Positions 18,580-26,856 of a DNA stretch of 64,000 bases are shown here, in pieces (the stretch's first letter is position 1; each line of letters opens with the position of its first letter). The translations under genes and the position numbers were made by a program. The stretch comes from Weissella koreensis KACC 15510. Lineage in GTDB: Bacteria; Bacillota; Bacilli; Lactobacillales; Lactobacillaceae. The notes under the pieces were generated by a model that was given only the letters and a program-made list of their open reading frames with translations, was not told where the DNA came from and did no database searches. The stretch spans positions 1,358,479 to 1,422,478 of the forward strand of contig NC_015759.1 in the NCBI RefSeq assembly GCF_000219805.1, in the 5' to 3' direction.

Positions 18580-19284
18580 ATGAATGATTTTTATTTTATG
18601 GGTCAAAAAATAGTAAATTTATTAAATCCTGAAGGCCCTGAATACGAATTATTATTACGTAGTCATAGTATTCCTGGTTTCCCTGCAGAACAATATGTTG
18701 CTTATATGACTTCTGAAGAACTACATCTAGAATATTTATCTTTTTTGGAGCATGAATTAAATCATATTTTAGCATTAAATCCAGGTAATAAATTTGGTCT
18801 TAATTTGGATCAGCAAGAGTTAGAATATGATGCAACGCTAGATTTTTTGAAAAAAATAAATCCTGAGTTTAGGGGAAATTTAACAATAGAGATTACAGAA
18901 TTGCCACCTTTGAAAAGGCATAAAAGTTACCCCAAATCTATTAATGTTGAGGTGATTAAGCAAATTAATCTGTTGGGATATCGAGTAGCGTTAGATGATA
19001 TTACACAAGGGAATAATTCAATAGGAAACTTGTTACTTGTAATGCCATATATTCATCAGATTAAATGGTCATATGTGCATGTAATAAATCGAATTCCAAA
19101 TGAAAGTATTGAAGGAATCATTCAATTTTTAAATAAATTAAGTCATCAATTTGATTTAGAACTAGTAATTGAAGGAATTGAAGCATCGGAAATATCAGAT
19201 TGGTTAGTAAAAAATAATATTACAAATCAACAAGGTTATTTATTTGCTAAACCGGCAGGTGTCGAGCCAATCAAATTAATTTAA
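18580..19284 (+). CDS. Stand-alone EAL-domain protein (c-di-GMP phosphodiesterase-like), copy 1
   Basis: The protein (234 residues) is a single EAL domain without sensor or membrane parts. Motifs seen: ELLLR (23-27, the EAL signature), Asn75 (LNLDQQE), IEITE (103-107), LDD (138-140) followed by ITQGNNS, EGIE (198-201) and QGYLFAKP (218-225). The conserved Asp of the (I/L)K(I/L)D motif is Ser here (IKWS, 161-164). Most metal-binding residues are present, so hydrolysis of c-di-GMP is possible but needs testing. I use ATG 18580 because the sister copy starts with the same MxDFYFMGQKIVNL. It lies upstream of a GGDEF gene. Confidence 0.88.
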   Translation: MNDFYFMGQKIVNLLNPEGPEYELLLRSHSIPGFPAEQYVAYMTSEELHLEYLSFLEHELNHILALNPGNKFGLNLDQQELEYDATLDFLKKINPEFRGNLTIEITELPPLKRHKSYPKSINVEVIKQINLLGYRVALDDITQGNNSIGNLLLVMPYIHQIKWSYVHVINRIPNESIEGIIQFLNKLSHQFDLELVIEGIEASEISDWLVKNNITNQQGYLFAKPAGVEPIKLI

Positions 19285-19326
19285 CTATCATTAGAAAACA
19301 ATTACTATTTGGAGGAATTACAAAAC

Positions 19327-20058
19327 ATGTACGATTTTTATTTTATGGGTCAAAAAATTGTTAATTTAGAGCACGCTGATTATGATGAATATGAGCTATT
19401 GTTACGTAGTCATAGTGTTCCTGGATTTCCAGGTGCTTTGTATGCAGAAGCAACAAACACCGAAGAGCATCATCGCAATTATTTAGATTTTTTAGCCCAA
19501 GCCTTACCACAAATTTTGGAAATGAACCCAAATAGTCTTTTTTCATTTAATTTGGATCAACAGGAGCTTGAATACGCAGGGACATATCAATTATTGAATT
19601 TAATCAAGCCAGAATTACGTGATCGCTTAATTATTGAAATTACTGAAAATCCGGCTACTGATCGACAGTATGAATATACTACTGCAATTAATGTCGAAGC
19701 TTTTAAAGCAATTCATGAATTAGGATACAAAATTGCTCTTGATGATATGGAACAAGGGAATAATTCAATTGGTAATTTCTTGTTAGTTAAAGATTATTTG
19801 ACACGAATCAAATGGTCTTTGGTTCATGTTCGTAATATTTTGGATGATGATCAAGTTACATTAATGATTCAGTTATTAAATACTATTACTATCGATAACC
19901 AATTAGACCTTGTAATTGAGGGAATTGAAAAAGAAGAATTGTCTTCGTGGTTGAAGGATCATGATATTATCATTCAACAAGGATATCTTTTTGCAAAACC
20001 AAGTGATATTTTGCCTATTCCATTGTTGATTGATGATCGTAAAAAAATTATTGATTAA
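19327..20058 (+). CDS. Stand-alone EAL-domain protein, copy 2
   Basis: A tandem paralogue (243 residues) of the preceding gene, close to half identical by eye over its whole length (MYDFYFMGQKIVNL, ELLLRSHSVPGFPG, LNLDQQELEY, IEITE, ALDDMEQGNNSIGN, EGIE, QQGYLFAKPS). It shares the same Asp-to-Ser change (IKWS). GGAGG at 19311-19315 sets the start at ATG 19327. The gap from copy 1 is 42 bases, so they are probably cotranscribed, and a terminator follows. Two near-full-length copies suggest separate roles, for example enzyme and sensor, rather than simple redundancy. Confidence 0.88.
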   Translation: MYDFYFMGQKIVNLEHADYDEYELLLRSHSVPGFPGALYAEATNTEEHHRNYLDFLAQALPQILEMNPNSLFSFNLDQQELEYAGTYQLLNLIKPELRDRLIIEITENPATDRQYEYTTAINVEAFKAIHELGYKIALDDMEQGNNSIGNFLLVKDYLTRIKWSLVHVRNILDDDQVTLMIQLLNTITIDNQLDLVIEGIEKEELSSWLKDHDIIIQQGYLFAKPSDILPIPLLIDDRKKIID

Positions 20059-20063
20059 TTTTC

Positions 20064-20097
20064 AAAGCATCGTCACAATTTTTGCGACGATGCTTTT
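20064..20097 (+). terminator. Terminator between EAL copy 2 and the GGDEF gene
   Basis: GCATCGTC (20067-20074) pairs with GACGATGC (20086-20093), extended by AAA/TTTT pairs, and is followed by T residues. It partly uncouples the cyclase gene from the two EAL genes. Confidence 0.85.
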
Positions 20098-20123
20098 ACT
20101 ATTTAATTAAAGAAGGAATGTTT

Positions 20124-21308
20124 ATGCTAGATATTTTAAGCCAATTATGGAGTTCAATTTGGCAATCGTTTTCTTATAATACATTACATGATTTCATAAT
20201 TGTTTTAGGTTTGCTAGTGGTTGATTTTATTTTAGTTTTTTCAAACCGTGGTCGCTTTAATTCTAGAGCGGAGCGAAGAAATATGAACCTCTTGGGTGGA
20301 TTGATACCTATCATAACTGTTATAAGTTTTCAGGCATATCTGATAGCCATAAATGGAGGTGTGTTTTCTTTACCTCAAACTGATTTACAATTAGTAATTT
20401 TATATTATTTTTTGATTATGCTAGATAGTCGTGCTCAAATTTTATATGGGATTATTTTGTCCTTAGGATTATTTATTTATTTTTCAACCCAAACGACATT
20501 GAATTATTTTCAATTAGGTCTGGGAATGATTGGTATAGTCTTAATAGCATTATCTACTTATTATGTTAATATGAATTCTAAAAAAATATTGGGTAATATG
20601 TTAGTTTATTTATTTTGGCTCATAATTTGGGGAAGTTCATGGTGGATGGTGTTAATTTTAGGCCTTCGCGGTCAAACTATTTATAATTACGTGGCATTAA
20701 TTGTTAAATTTATACTTTTGATGTCTGTTGTTCACTATTTAAATTATTTTGTACGGACTTCGTTAGACCGATATCTTAAAATTGAAAATGCTTCAAAAAA
20801 GGATTATTTAACTGGTGTGTTAAATCGTGAAAGTTTTAATCAGGCCAGTGAAAGAGCCTTTCAGATGTTTCAGCTAAACCATAAAACTTTTAGCTTGATT
20901 ATGTTTGATATTGATAAATTTAAATCGTTTAATGATACTTATGGTCATACAATTGGAGATCAAGTGCTGCAATTAGTGACCCGACAAACGCAATATGTTT
21001 TATCAAAGTCAGATTTAGACGGTCAGGCCTTTCGTCTAGGTGGAGAAGAATTTGGGATACTAGTATATTCATCAAAAGTTGATAAAGCAAAAGAATTGGC
21101 AAAGCAAGTTGCTATAAGAGTTAAGAGTAATCCTTTAGTAAATGAAGGAGTAGCCTTAAAACTGACCATTTCTATGGGAGTGACAGAGATAAATAAAACT
21201 GATAAAGAATTTAATGATGTTTATCAACGAGCGGATAACGCCTTATATCATTCCAAAAATAATGGTAGAAGCTCAATTACAATTGATCAGGAAATAATAA
21301 AAATATAA
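20124..21308 (+). CDS. Membrane-bound GGDEF diguanylate cyclase
   Basis: An N-terminal region of about six transmembrane segments (residues about 20-205) is followed by a GGDEF domain from about residue 225 in this 394-residue protein. Key motifs are DYLTGVLNRESF, MFDIDKFKSFNDTYGHTIGDQVL and the active-site GGEEF at 306-310, so synthesis of c-di-GMP from two GTP is expected. The usual product-inhibition RxxD just before the active site is absent (SDLDGQAFRLGGEEF). AAGAAGGA precedes two possible ATGs (20118, 20124); the second has better spacing. Confidence 0.93.
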   Translation: MLDILSQLWSSIWQSFSYNTLHDFIIVLGLLVVDFILVFSNRGRFNSRAERRNMNLLGGLIPIITVISFQAYLIAINGGVFSLPQTDLQLVILYYFLIMLDSRAQILYGIILSLGLFIYFSTQTTLNYFQLGLGMIGIVLIALSTYYVNMNSKKILGNMLVYLFWLIIWGSSWWMVLILGLRGQTIYNYVALIVKFILLMSVVHYLNYFVRTSLDRYLKIENASKKDYLTGVLNRESFNQASERAFQMFQLNHKTFSLIMFDIDKFKSFNDTYGHTIGDQVLQLVTRQTQYVLSKSDLDGQAFRLGGEEFGILVYSSKVDKAKELAKQVAIRVKSNPLVNEGVALKLTISMGVTEINKTDKEFNDVYQRADNALYHSKNNGRSSITIDQEIIKI

Positions 21309-21313
21309 TAGAT

Positions 21314-21355
21314 AAAAAAGGAGCGTATCTCTAATGAGAATACGCCCTTTTTATT
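21314..21355. terminator. Bidirectional terminator (GGDEF gene / epimerase gene)
   Basis: AAAAAAGG-GCGTATCTC pairs with GAGAATACGCCCTTTTT around TAAT. The A-run on one side and the T-run on the other make it work in both directions, serving the converging cyclase (plus) and epimerase (minus) genes. Confidence 0.85.
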
Positions 21356-21362
21356 TTGCATG

Positions 21363-22481
21363 TTATTTATTATTAAATTCTTTTTGAATTGCATTAATGA
21401 TATTAGTGGCAGCGTTACCATCGCCATAAGGATTTTTGGCAGATGCCATTGCCTGATACACCTTGGGCTGCTCTAATAATTCAACCATCGCAGCTAAAAC
21501 ATTACTTTCTTTGGTACCAACTAATTTAAGCGTACCAGCTTGAACACCTTCGGGACGTTCAGTAGTATCTCTTAAGACCAATACTGGTTTACCTAGTGAG
21601 GGTGCTTCTTCCTGAATACCACCAGAGTCAGTCATAATAAAGTAACTTTGAGCAGCTAAATTATGAAAGTCTATAACATCTAATGGTTGAATTAAATGTA
21701 TTCGATCATGATTACCTAGTACTTCTTGTGCATATTTTTGAACTGTAGGACTAAGGTGAACGGGATAGACAACCTCAATATTTGGGAAAGTATCAACAAC
21801 TTTACGAATCGCCTTAAAAACATGTAACATCGGAGCACCTTGATTTTCACGACGATGCATGGTTACTAAAATCATTTTATGATTAGAATAATTTAATTGA
21901 AAGATTTGATTTTTATAGTTACTGTTCACGGTTTGTTTAAGCGCGTCAATGGCGGTATTGCCAGTAATATATATTTTATTAGGATTATGGTTTTCTTTAA
22001 TTAAATTATCATAACTTTGTTGAGTGGGTGTAAAATAGACATCACTTAGTACATCCGTCATTTGACGATTCATTTCTTCAGGAAATGGACTATATTTATT
22101 CCATGTTCTTAAGCCAGCCTCAACATGACCTAATTTTATTTGGTGATAGAAGGCTGCGATGCTAGCCGCAAATGTTGTAGTTGTATCGCCATGGACTAAG
22201 ATTATATCTGGATGTTCTTGCTCAATGATTACATCTAACTGGGATAAAATCCGACTTGTAATTTGACTGAGTGTTTGGTTAGGCTTCATTATATTTAAAT
22301 CAAAATCAGGCTTTATGTGGAAAATGTCTAAAAGTTGATCTAGCATTTGACGATGTTGAGAGGTGATAACGGTAATAGTTTCGAATACCTTAGGACGTTT
22401 CTTTAGTTCTAAAATAATTGGAGCCATTTTAATGGCTTCAGGGCGTGTACCAAAAATAGACATTACTTTGATTTTGTTCAT
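21363..22481 (-). CDS. mnaA: UDP-N-acetylglucosamine 2-epimerase (non-hydrolysing)
   Basis: MnaA/WecB (372 residues, usual length) interconverts UDP-GlcNAc and UDP-ManNAc, supplying ManNAc for wall polymers and exopolysaccharides. Motifs: SIFGTRPEAIKMAP at the N-terminus, VHGDTTTTFAASIAAFY, GHVEAGLRTWNKYSPFPEEMNRQ, TMHRRENQG and TDSGGIQEEAPSLGKPVLVLR. The start ATG (22481) is preceded on the minus strand by GGAAGGA. It diverges from the synthase operon, with a short shared upstream region. Confidence 0.96.
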   Translation of the reverse strand: MNKIKVMSIFGTRPEAIKMAPIILELKKRPKVFETITVITSQHRQMLDQLLDIFHIKPDFDLNIMKPNQTLSQITSRILSQLDVIIEQEHPDIILVHGDTTTTFAASIAAFYHQIKLGHVEAGLRTWNKYSPFPEEMNRQMTDVLSDVYFTPTQQSYDNLIKENHNPNKIYITGNTAIDALKQTVNSNYKNQIFQLNYSNHKMILVTMHRRENQGAPMLHVFKAIRKVVDTFPNIEVVYPVHLSPTVQKYAQEVLGNHDRIHLIQPLDVIDFHNLAAQSYFIMTDSGGIQEEAPSLGKPVLVLRDTTERPEGVQAGTLKLVGTKESNVLAAMVELLEQPKVYQAMASAKNPYGDGNAATNIINAIQKEFNNK

Positions 22482-22504
22482 GTTATAGTTCCTTCCGTTT
22501 TGCT

Positions 22505-22533
22505 TTGACTAAACATATATAACGCTTTAAAAT
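22505..22533 (+). promoter_or_regulatory. Promoter of the exopolysaccharide operon
   Basis: TTGACT (22505-22510) and TAAAAT (22528-22533) lie 17 bases apart, leaving a leader of roughly 75 bases before the first gene. An imperfect inverted repeat (TATATAACGC ... GCGTATATATA) spans the -10 region and could be an operator. Confidence 0.55.
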
Positions 22534-22615
22534 GAATGCGTATATATAAATGATTAAGATTTAAATTTTTAATTATATATTAATTATAATACAATAAGAA
22601 TATAGAGTGATGATA

Positions 22616-23743
22616 ATGAAAAAACATAAAAATATCGTAATGTTAATTATAATTTTTGCTGTAATTATCATTTTTTTGGGAGTTCGTAGGGAGATTTACC
22701 AGAGCCATTTAATAAAAATAGATAATGCTAATTTAGTGAAAAATAAAAAATTCAACAATTATCCAGAACAAACACAAAACTTAGTTGGTTTTATTAAAAG
22801 TAATTTATTAATCAAAGAGGGAATTTACACTAATCCCTTCGCTAAAGTTAATGCTCAGAATACTAATTTAGCTACTGGTAAGGAAATGTTAACAGAATCA
22901 TCAGGAATGTGGTTGCAATACTTAATTGAAATGGATTCAAAAGACTCATTCCAAGATTTTTATAAAAATACCAAAGCAACTTTTTGGAAAAATGATCAGT
23001 TCAATTATCGTTATGATCCAAATAATAAAAAATTATCCAATGTAAATGCAACATTAGATGATTTAAGAATTGTTCGAGCATTAATTATATATGATCAAAG
23101 ATATAAAACCGATTTTTATGAGAAAGATATCTCTGAAATTTATAACCACTTAAAAGGAACGGCGATTAAAGATGGGACAGTGCTGGACTATTATGACCCT
23201 GTATTGAAAAAAGGGTCAGCGAATAGTAGCTTGGCCTATTATTATTTGGATACTTTAAGGGGCTTAGAACAAAGTAAGCCTGATCAAAGAAAATATGAAC
23301 AGCAAATTAAAATTGTAGAAGAAGGTTATTTATCAGATGATTTCCCATTGTATGCCAGTAATTTTAATGTAAAAAGTAGGATTTATAGTTCAAATGATTT
23401 AAATACTTCGGAAGCTTTAGAAGTATTATTACATTTGGCACAAGTTGGAAAATTAAAGAATACAAGTCAAAAATGGTTAATTGAAAAGGTAGAGAACAAG
23501 ACCTTGTTTAATAGTTATTCAACGCAAGGCTCTCCGATTAATCACGATACATCAGTAGCTAATTATGCTTTAGCTGCTCAAATTTTTAAATTAACAAATG
23601 ATAAAAAGCATTATCAAGATGCCATGACGATCATTTGGCAGAGTCAGATTAAAAATGGTAAATACAAAGGCGGATTAGGGGATGTAAAAAGTAGGCAATT
23701 TTATTCATATAATAATTTAAATGCGTTGATTGCTGCTGAATAA
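22616..23743 (+). CDS. GH8-like glycoside hydrolase, membrane-anchored
   Basis: The protein (375 residues) has an N-terminal signal-anchor helix (about residues 6-23). The catalytic region resembles glycoside hydrolase family 8: MLTESSGMWLQYL matches the SEGxGYGM region carrying the acid Glu, and ATLDDLRIVRALI matches the ATDxDL region carrying the base Asp. BcsZ-type GH8 enzymes are common in cellulose-like synthase operons and Listeria PssZ degrades its c-di-GMP-induced polysaccharide. GTG 22607 and ATG 22610 are alternative starts, and the ribosome site is weak. It is the first gene of a six-gene operon. Confidence 0.75.
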   Translation: MKKHKNIVMLIIIFAVIIIFLGVRREIYQSHLIKIDNANLVKNKKFNNYPEQTQNLVGFIKSNLLIKEGIYTNPFAKVNAQNTNLATGKEMLTESSGMWLQYLIEMDSKDSFQDFYKNTKATFWKNDQFNYRYDPNNKKLSNVNATLDDLRIVRALIIYDQRYKTDFYEKDISEIYNHLKGTAIKDGTVLDYYDPVLKKGSANSSLAYYYLDTLRGLEQSKPDQRKYEQQIKIVEEGYLSDDFPLYASNFNVKSRIYSSNDLNTSEALEVLLHLAQVGKLKNTSQKWLIEKVENKTLFNSYSTQGSPINHDTSVANYALAAQIFKLTNDKKHYQDAMTIIWQSQIKNGKYKGGLGDVKSRQFYSYNNLNALIAAE

Positions 23744-23770
23744 AAATATAATTACAAAGGCGTGAGTCTT

Positions 23771-25252
23771 ATGAAAATAAAAGTAGAGACAAAATTTTTA
23801 AGATTTATAACACCATCCATGTTGGCAGTAATTTTAACGATATTAATTGTAGGGCCATTGTTATTTAGTAACAATCCTCATGGATATGCTGATAATGGTG
23901 ATTTCTGGCGAGTGATTTATCAAAACGGACTCTATCCCTCACGTAAAGGGGTTGGTGATACATATCAATATGTTTTACAACATTATAATATCATGCAGTA
24001 TTTTAATGAGCATCCAACTGTGATACATTCCTCTCAGAATGGTCTAGTAAAAATTGCGATTTGGATAAATGAATTTTTTTATAGTAAAACGGTTTTTGAT
24101 ATTAGATTTATGGGAGTTGTTTACTTTGTCCCATTTTGTGGAACTATTTATTTTTTGACAGAAGCTTTGACGTTAGGTAAAAGGAATTTTACGAATTACT
24201 TCATTGCTTTGCTAGTTGTATTTGTTTTTGCAGATTCATCTTTCACATTGTATATGAATTCTTTATTTGCTGAAGCCGGTGGGTATATTTTCATGCTTCT
24301 TGCTGCTGCCATGTTACTGTTATGGAGTAGGCGACGTTATAAAAAAAATTGGTTATTAATTTTAACATATTTTATATGTGTGATTTTATTTGTTTTTAAC
24401 AAACAACAAAATGCTCCGTTAGCGTTAAGCTTTTTAGTTATATCGATGAGTTTGCTTTTAGCTCAAGGTTTGAAAAAATATCGAATTTATATTTTGTCAG
24501 GCATGTTAGCTATCTTGGTAACAGGAATTATAACGTTCCTTTTGATTCCAAAAGAGTTTAATGACATTAATATGTACCAAAGCTTTGCAAATGGTGTTGT
24601 TTTATACAACGACGCTGATCCAGGTAAACAAATCGAAAAAGAAGGTATTAACGGCCAATTTAGTCTGACACGTGGTGGAGCTTATAATCCTAAGAATTAT
24701 TCTGATATAATGCCCCCAGAAAAATATACCGAGAAACATTTAACTAATAAAATTAACACATTTTGGATTGTAAAATATTATGTTAAGCATTTTACGCAGT
24801 TTAAACGTCTATTAGATTTAGCAGCTGAAGATTTAATGGCTACGCAACCACAGGCAGTGGGTGATTATACTCGTCAGTCTGGAGCTAAGCCGTATAAACA
24901 GGTTAAATATTTCACGGGATTTAGAATTTTAATGAGAGCATTATTTCCACAAAAATTTTCCTTCTTAATTTTATTAACATTTACTTTGGCTTTCGTAAAT
25001 TCTGTAGCGATGTATGATGATTTCAAAAATAAGAAGGTTAATAATCCTGGTACAACAAGATGGTTTATGGTCATGGGACTGATGAGCATGGCCATAGATA
25101 TTCCTATCATTTCCATAATAGGGGATGGTGATGCAGATTTAGCAAAACACCTTTTCTATGCTGATGTTGCGATTGACTTAATTTTGGTAATAACGATTTC
25201 AGATACACTTAATCATCAACTCTGGCATTTTAATACACAAAAAGAAGAATAA
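23771..25252 (+). CDS. Polytopic membrane protein, WsfD/PssA-like glycan transfer protein
   Basis: About ten transmembrane segments in this 493-residue protein, with one larger extracytoplasmic loop in the middle (about residues 255-375). Conspicuous motifs are HGYADNGDFWRVIY after the first helix and YMNSLFAEAGGYIFM later. They remind me of the WsfD-type glycan hexosyltransferases and of the membrane protein encoded first in the Listeria pss operon. A role in decorating or exporting the polymer is inference. AAAGGCG precedes ATG 23771. The next gene starts 4 bases after the stop, implying translational coupling. Confidence 0.65.
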   Translation: MKIKVETKFLRFITPSMLAVILTILIVGPLLFSNNPHGYADNGDFWRVIYQNGLYPSRKGVGDTYQYVLQHYNIMQYFNEHPTVIHSSQNGLVKIAIWINEFFYSKTVFDIRFMGVVYFVPFCGTIYFLTEALTLGKRNFTNYFIALLVVFVFADSSFTLYMNSLFAEAGGYIFMLLAAAMLLLWSRRRYKKNWLLILTYFICVILFVFNKQQNAPLALSFLVISMSLLLAQGLKKYRIYILSGMLAILVTGIITFLLIPKEFNDINMYQSFANGVVLYNDADPGKQIEKEGINGQFSLTRGGAYNPKNYSDIMPPEKYTEKHLTNKINTFWIVKYYVKHFTQFKRLLDLAAEDLMATQPQAVGDYTRQSGAKPYKQVKYFTGFRILMRALFPQKFSFLILLTFTLAFVNSVAMYDDFKNKKVNNPGTTRWFMVMGLMSMAIDIPIISIIGDGDADLAKHLFYADVAIDLILVITISDTLNHQLWHFNTQKEE

Positions 25253-25255
25253 GAT

Positions 25256-26842
25256 ATGTTCAAAAAAATATGGTTAGTTTTAATCACTTTAATTGTGGAA
25301 ATGTTTTTATTCAATGCTGCGGGACAGGCTGACACTAAACAACCTGTAGTTTTATTTATGTATGATTCACTTAATATTGATAATAATAAAGCGGAAAATG
25401 TATATTCACTTAATCGCCTATTAGTTAGTACAGGCTGTAATGTTCAAATGATGCAGATAGATGAATATCAAGCTGGCGAACTAGATGATGATAAATATGA
25501 TGGCGTTGTAACATTAATTAATTGGCCTGAGCATGAACAAAGTAATAAGGCGTTAGATGAAGATCGATTAAAATTCAATGGGATTCAGATTCATATTGGA
25601 GATAATATGAATTTAAACGAAATGAATGATATTAATGGGGAAACAATTAGCTACCATCAACGAGAGTTTATTCTTAAGGATCCAGATCGAAAAGTTGAAC
25701 AACATTTACCGCAATTAGATAAATTGACAGTTTTTGATCAATTGTCATCAGATACCACGACGATCGGTTTTTTAAAAATACAAGGTCAGGATCACGAATA
25801 CCCATATGGAATTATTAGTCGTAATCAAGGATACGTTCCTTATTATGCCAGTGATGATGATAGCACGTTTTTATTAGCAACGTTAATAAAAATAATGTTT
25901 AATTTACCTAATAGAGTAAACCCGCCTTTATTTACGATTGGTGGAGTTACTCCGTATACTGATTTAGCTTTATTGAAGAAGATAACCAGATATTTAAAAC
26001 AAACAAAGCGAACCTTTGCGATTTCAGCAACCATTCCCGACGGTAATTTTGATTTATATGCTTATCAAAAATTTGTAAATGAATTAAATCGTGTAACAAA
26101 TAGCGGGGGACTCCTATTTATTAAAAATCCATATGTCGGTGATTCAGGTCCTAGTGATAGTAATATTGATAAATTACAAAGGCAAACACAGGATGGAGTT
26201 AATCATTTAATTGATAGAAATGTATATCCAATTGGACTTGGACTTGACGAGTACTGGTTACGTGATAATACCTATAAAAAGGGTTATGGGGACTCTTCTA
26301 ATACACAAATTTTATTTCCAAATCCTAAACAATTTGGCTTTGCTCAACAAGATAATTATAGTAAAACGGTTAAAAATTCGATCTATGCGGTCGAGATGAA
26401 TCAGATTAATTCCGATTTAAGAGGGACAACATTGAATAATGTTGATTTTCATGCAGATATCCCTTTTGCGATTACATTTGAGATGCCAGATAACACTCAA
26501 AAATTAAAACAATTAGAAAATGAAATTAAAAATATCAAATTTAAATTATTTACCAACGATGAAAATGATATTGAAACACAATTCTCAACTAGTGATCATG
26601 ACATTGCCTACTCTAATCATCAATATTTATTAGATAATAAAATAGCCAATAGGGATAATGTTAAGGTTACGACTAAAAGAGCGCCTAAATATCAACCAGT
26701 TGAAAACTGGGGAAATAAGTTTTTTAATAGTCAAAATCGGATAATGTGGTTCTTTTTTGGGATTACTTTTGTAATTTTAGGTATCTTTTTAGTAAAGGGA
26801 AGAAAAATATATTTGAAAATGTTCAAGCGCCATAATGATTAA
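25256..26842 (+). CDS. DUF2334-like polysaccharide deacetylase family protein, membrane-tethered
   Basis: A signal peptide (about residues 1-24, cleavage near GQADT) and a C-terminal transmembrane helix (about 497-518) bracket a large extracytoplasmic domain of this 528-residue protein. The middle section (FTIGGVTPYTDLALLKKITRYL, TFAISATIPD) resembles the DUF2334 branch of carbohydrate esterase 4-like folds, as in Listeria PssB. The metal-binding Asp-His-His set of classical CE4 enzymes is not obvious, so activity is uncertain. It may deacetylate or otherwise process the nascent polymer. Confidence 0.65.
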   Translation: MFKKIWLVLITLIVEMFLFNAAGQADTKQPVVLFMYDSLNIDNNKAENVYSLNRLLVSTGCNVQMMQIDEYQAGELDDDKYDGVVTLINWPEHEQSNKALDEDRLKFNGIQIHIGDNMNLNEMNDINGETISYHQREFILKDPDRKVEQHLPQLDKLTVFDQLSSDTTTIGFLKIQGQDHEYPYGIISRNQGYVPYYASDDDSTFLLATLIKIMFNLPNRVNPPLFTIGGVTPYTDLALLKKITRYLKQTKRTFAISATIPDGNFDLYAYQKFVNELNRVTNSGGLLFIKNPYVGDSGPSDSNIDKLQRQTQDGVNHLIDRNVYPIGLGLDEYWLRDNTYKKGYGDSSNTQILFPNPKQFGFAQQDNYSKTVKNSIYAVEMNQINSDLRGTTLNNVDFHADIPFAITFEMPDNTQKLKQLENEIKNIKFKLFTNDENDIETQFSTSDHDIAYSNHQYLLDNKIANRDNVKVTTKRAPKYQPVENWGNKFFNSQNRIMWFFFGITFVILGIFLVKGRKIYLKMFKRHND

Positions 26843-26856
26843 TAGCATAGAAAGAG

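Noticed and set aside
22607..22615. GTG 22607 or ATG 22610 as start of the GH8-like gene
   Set aside because: They add only three residues and leave no room for the AGAGTG ribosome site; ATG 22616 (MKKHKN) gives a normal signal-anchor start, though certainty is low.
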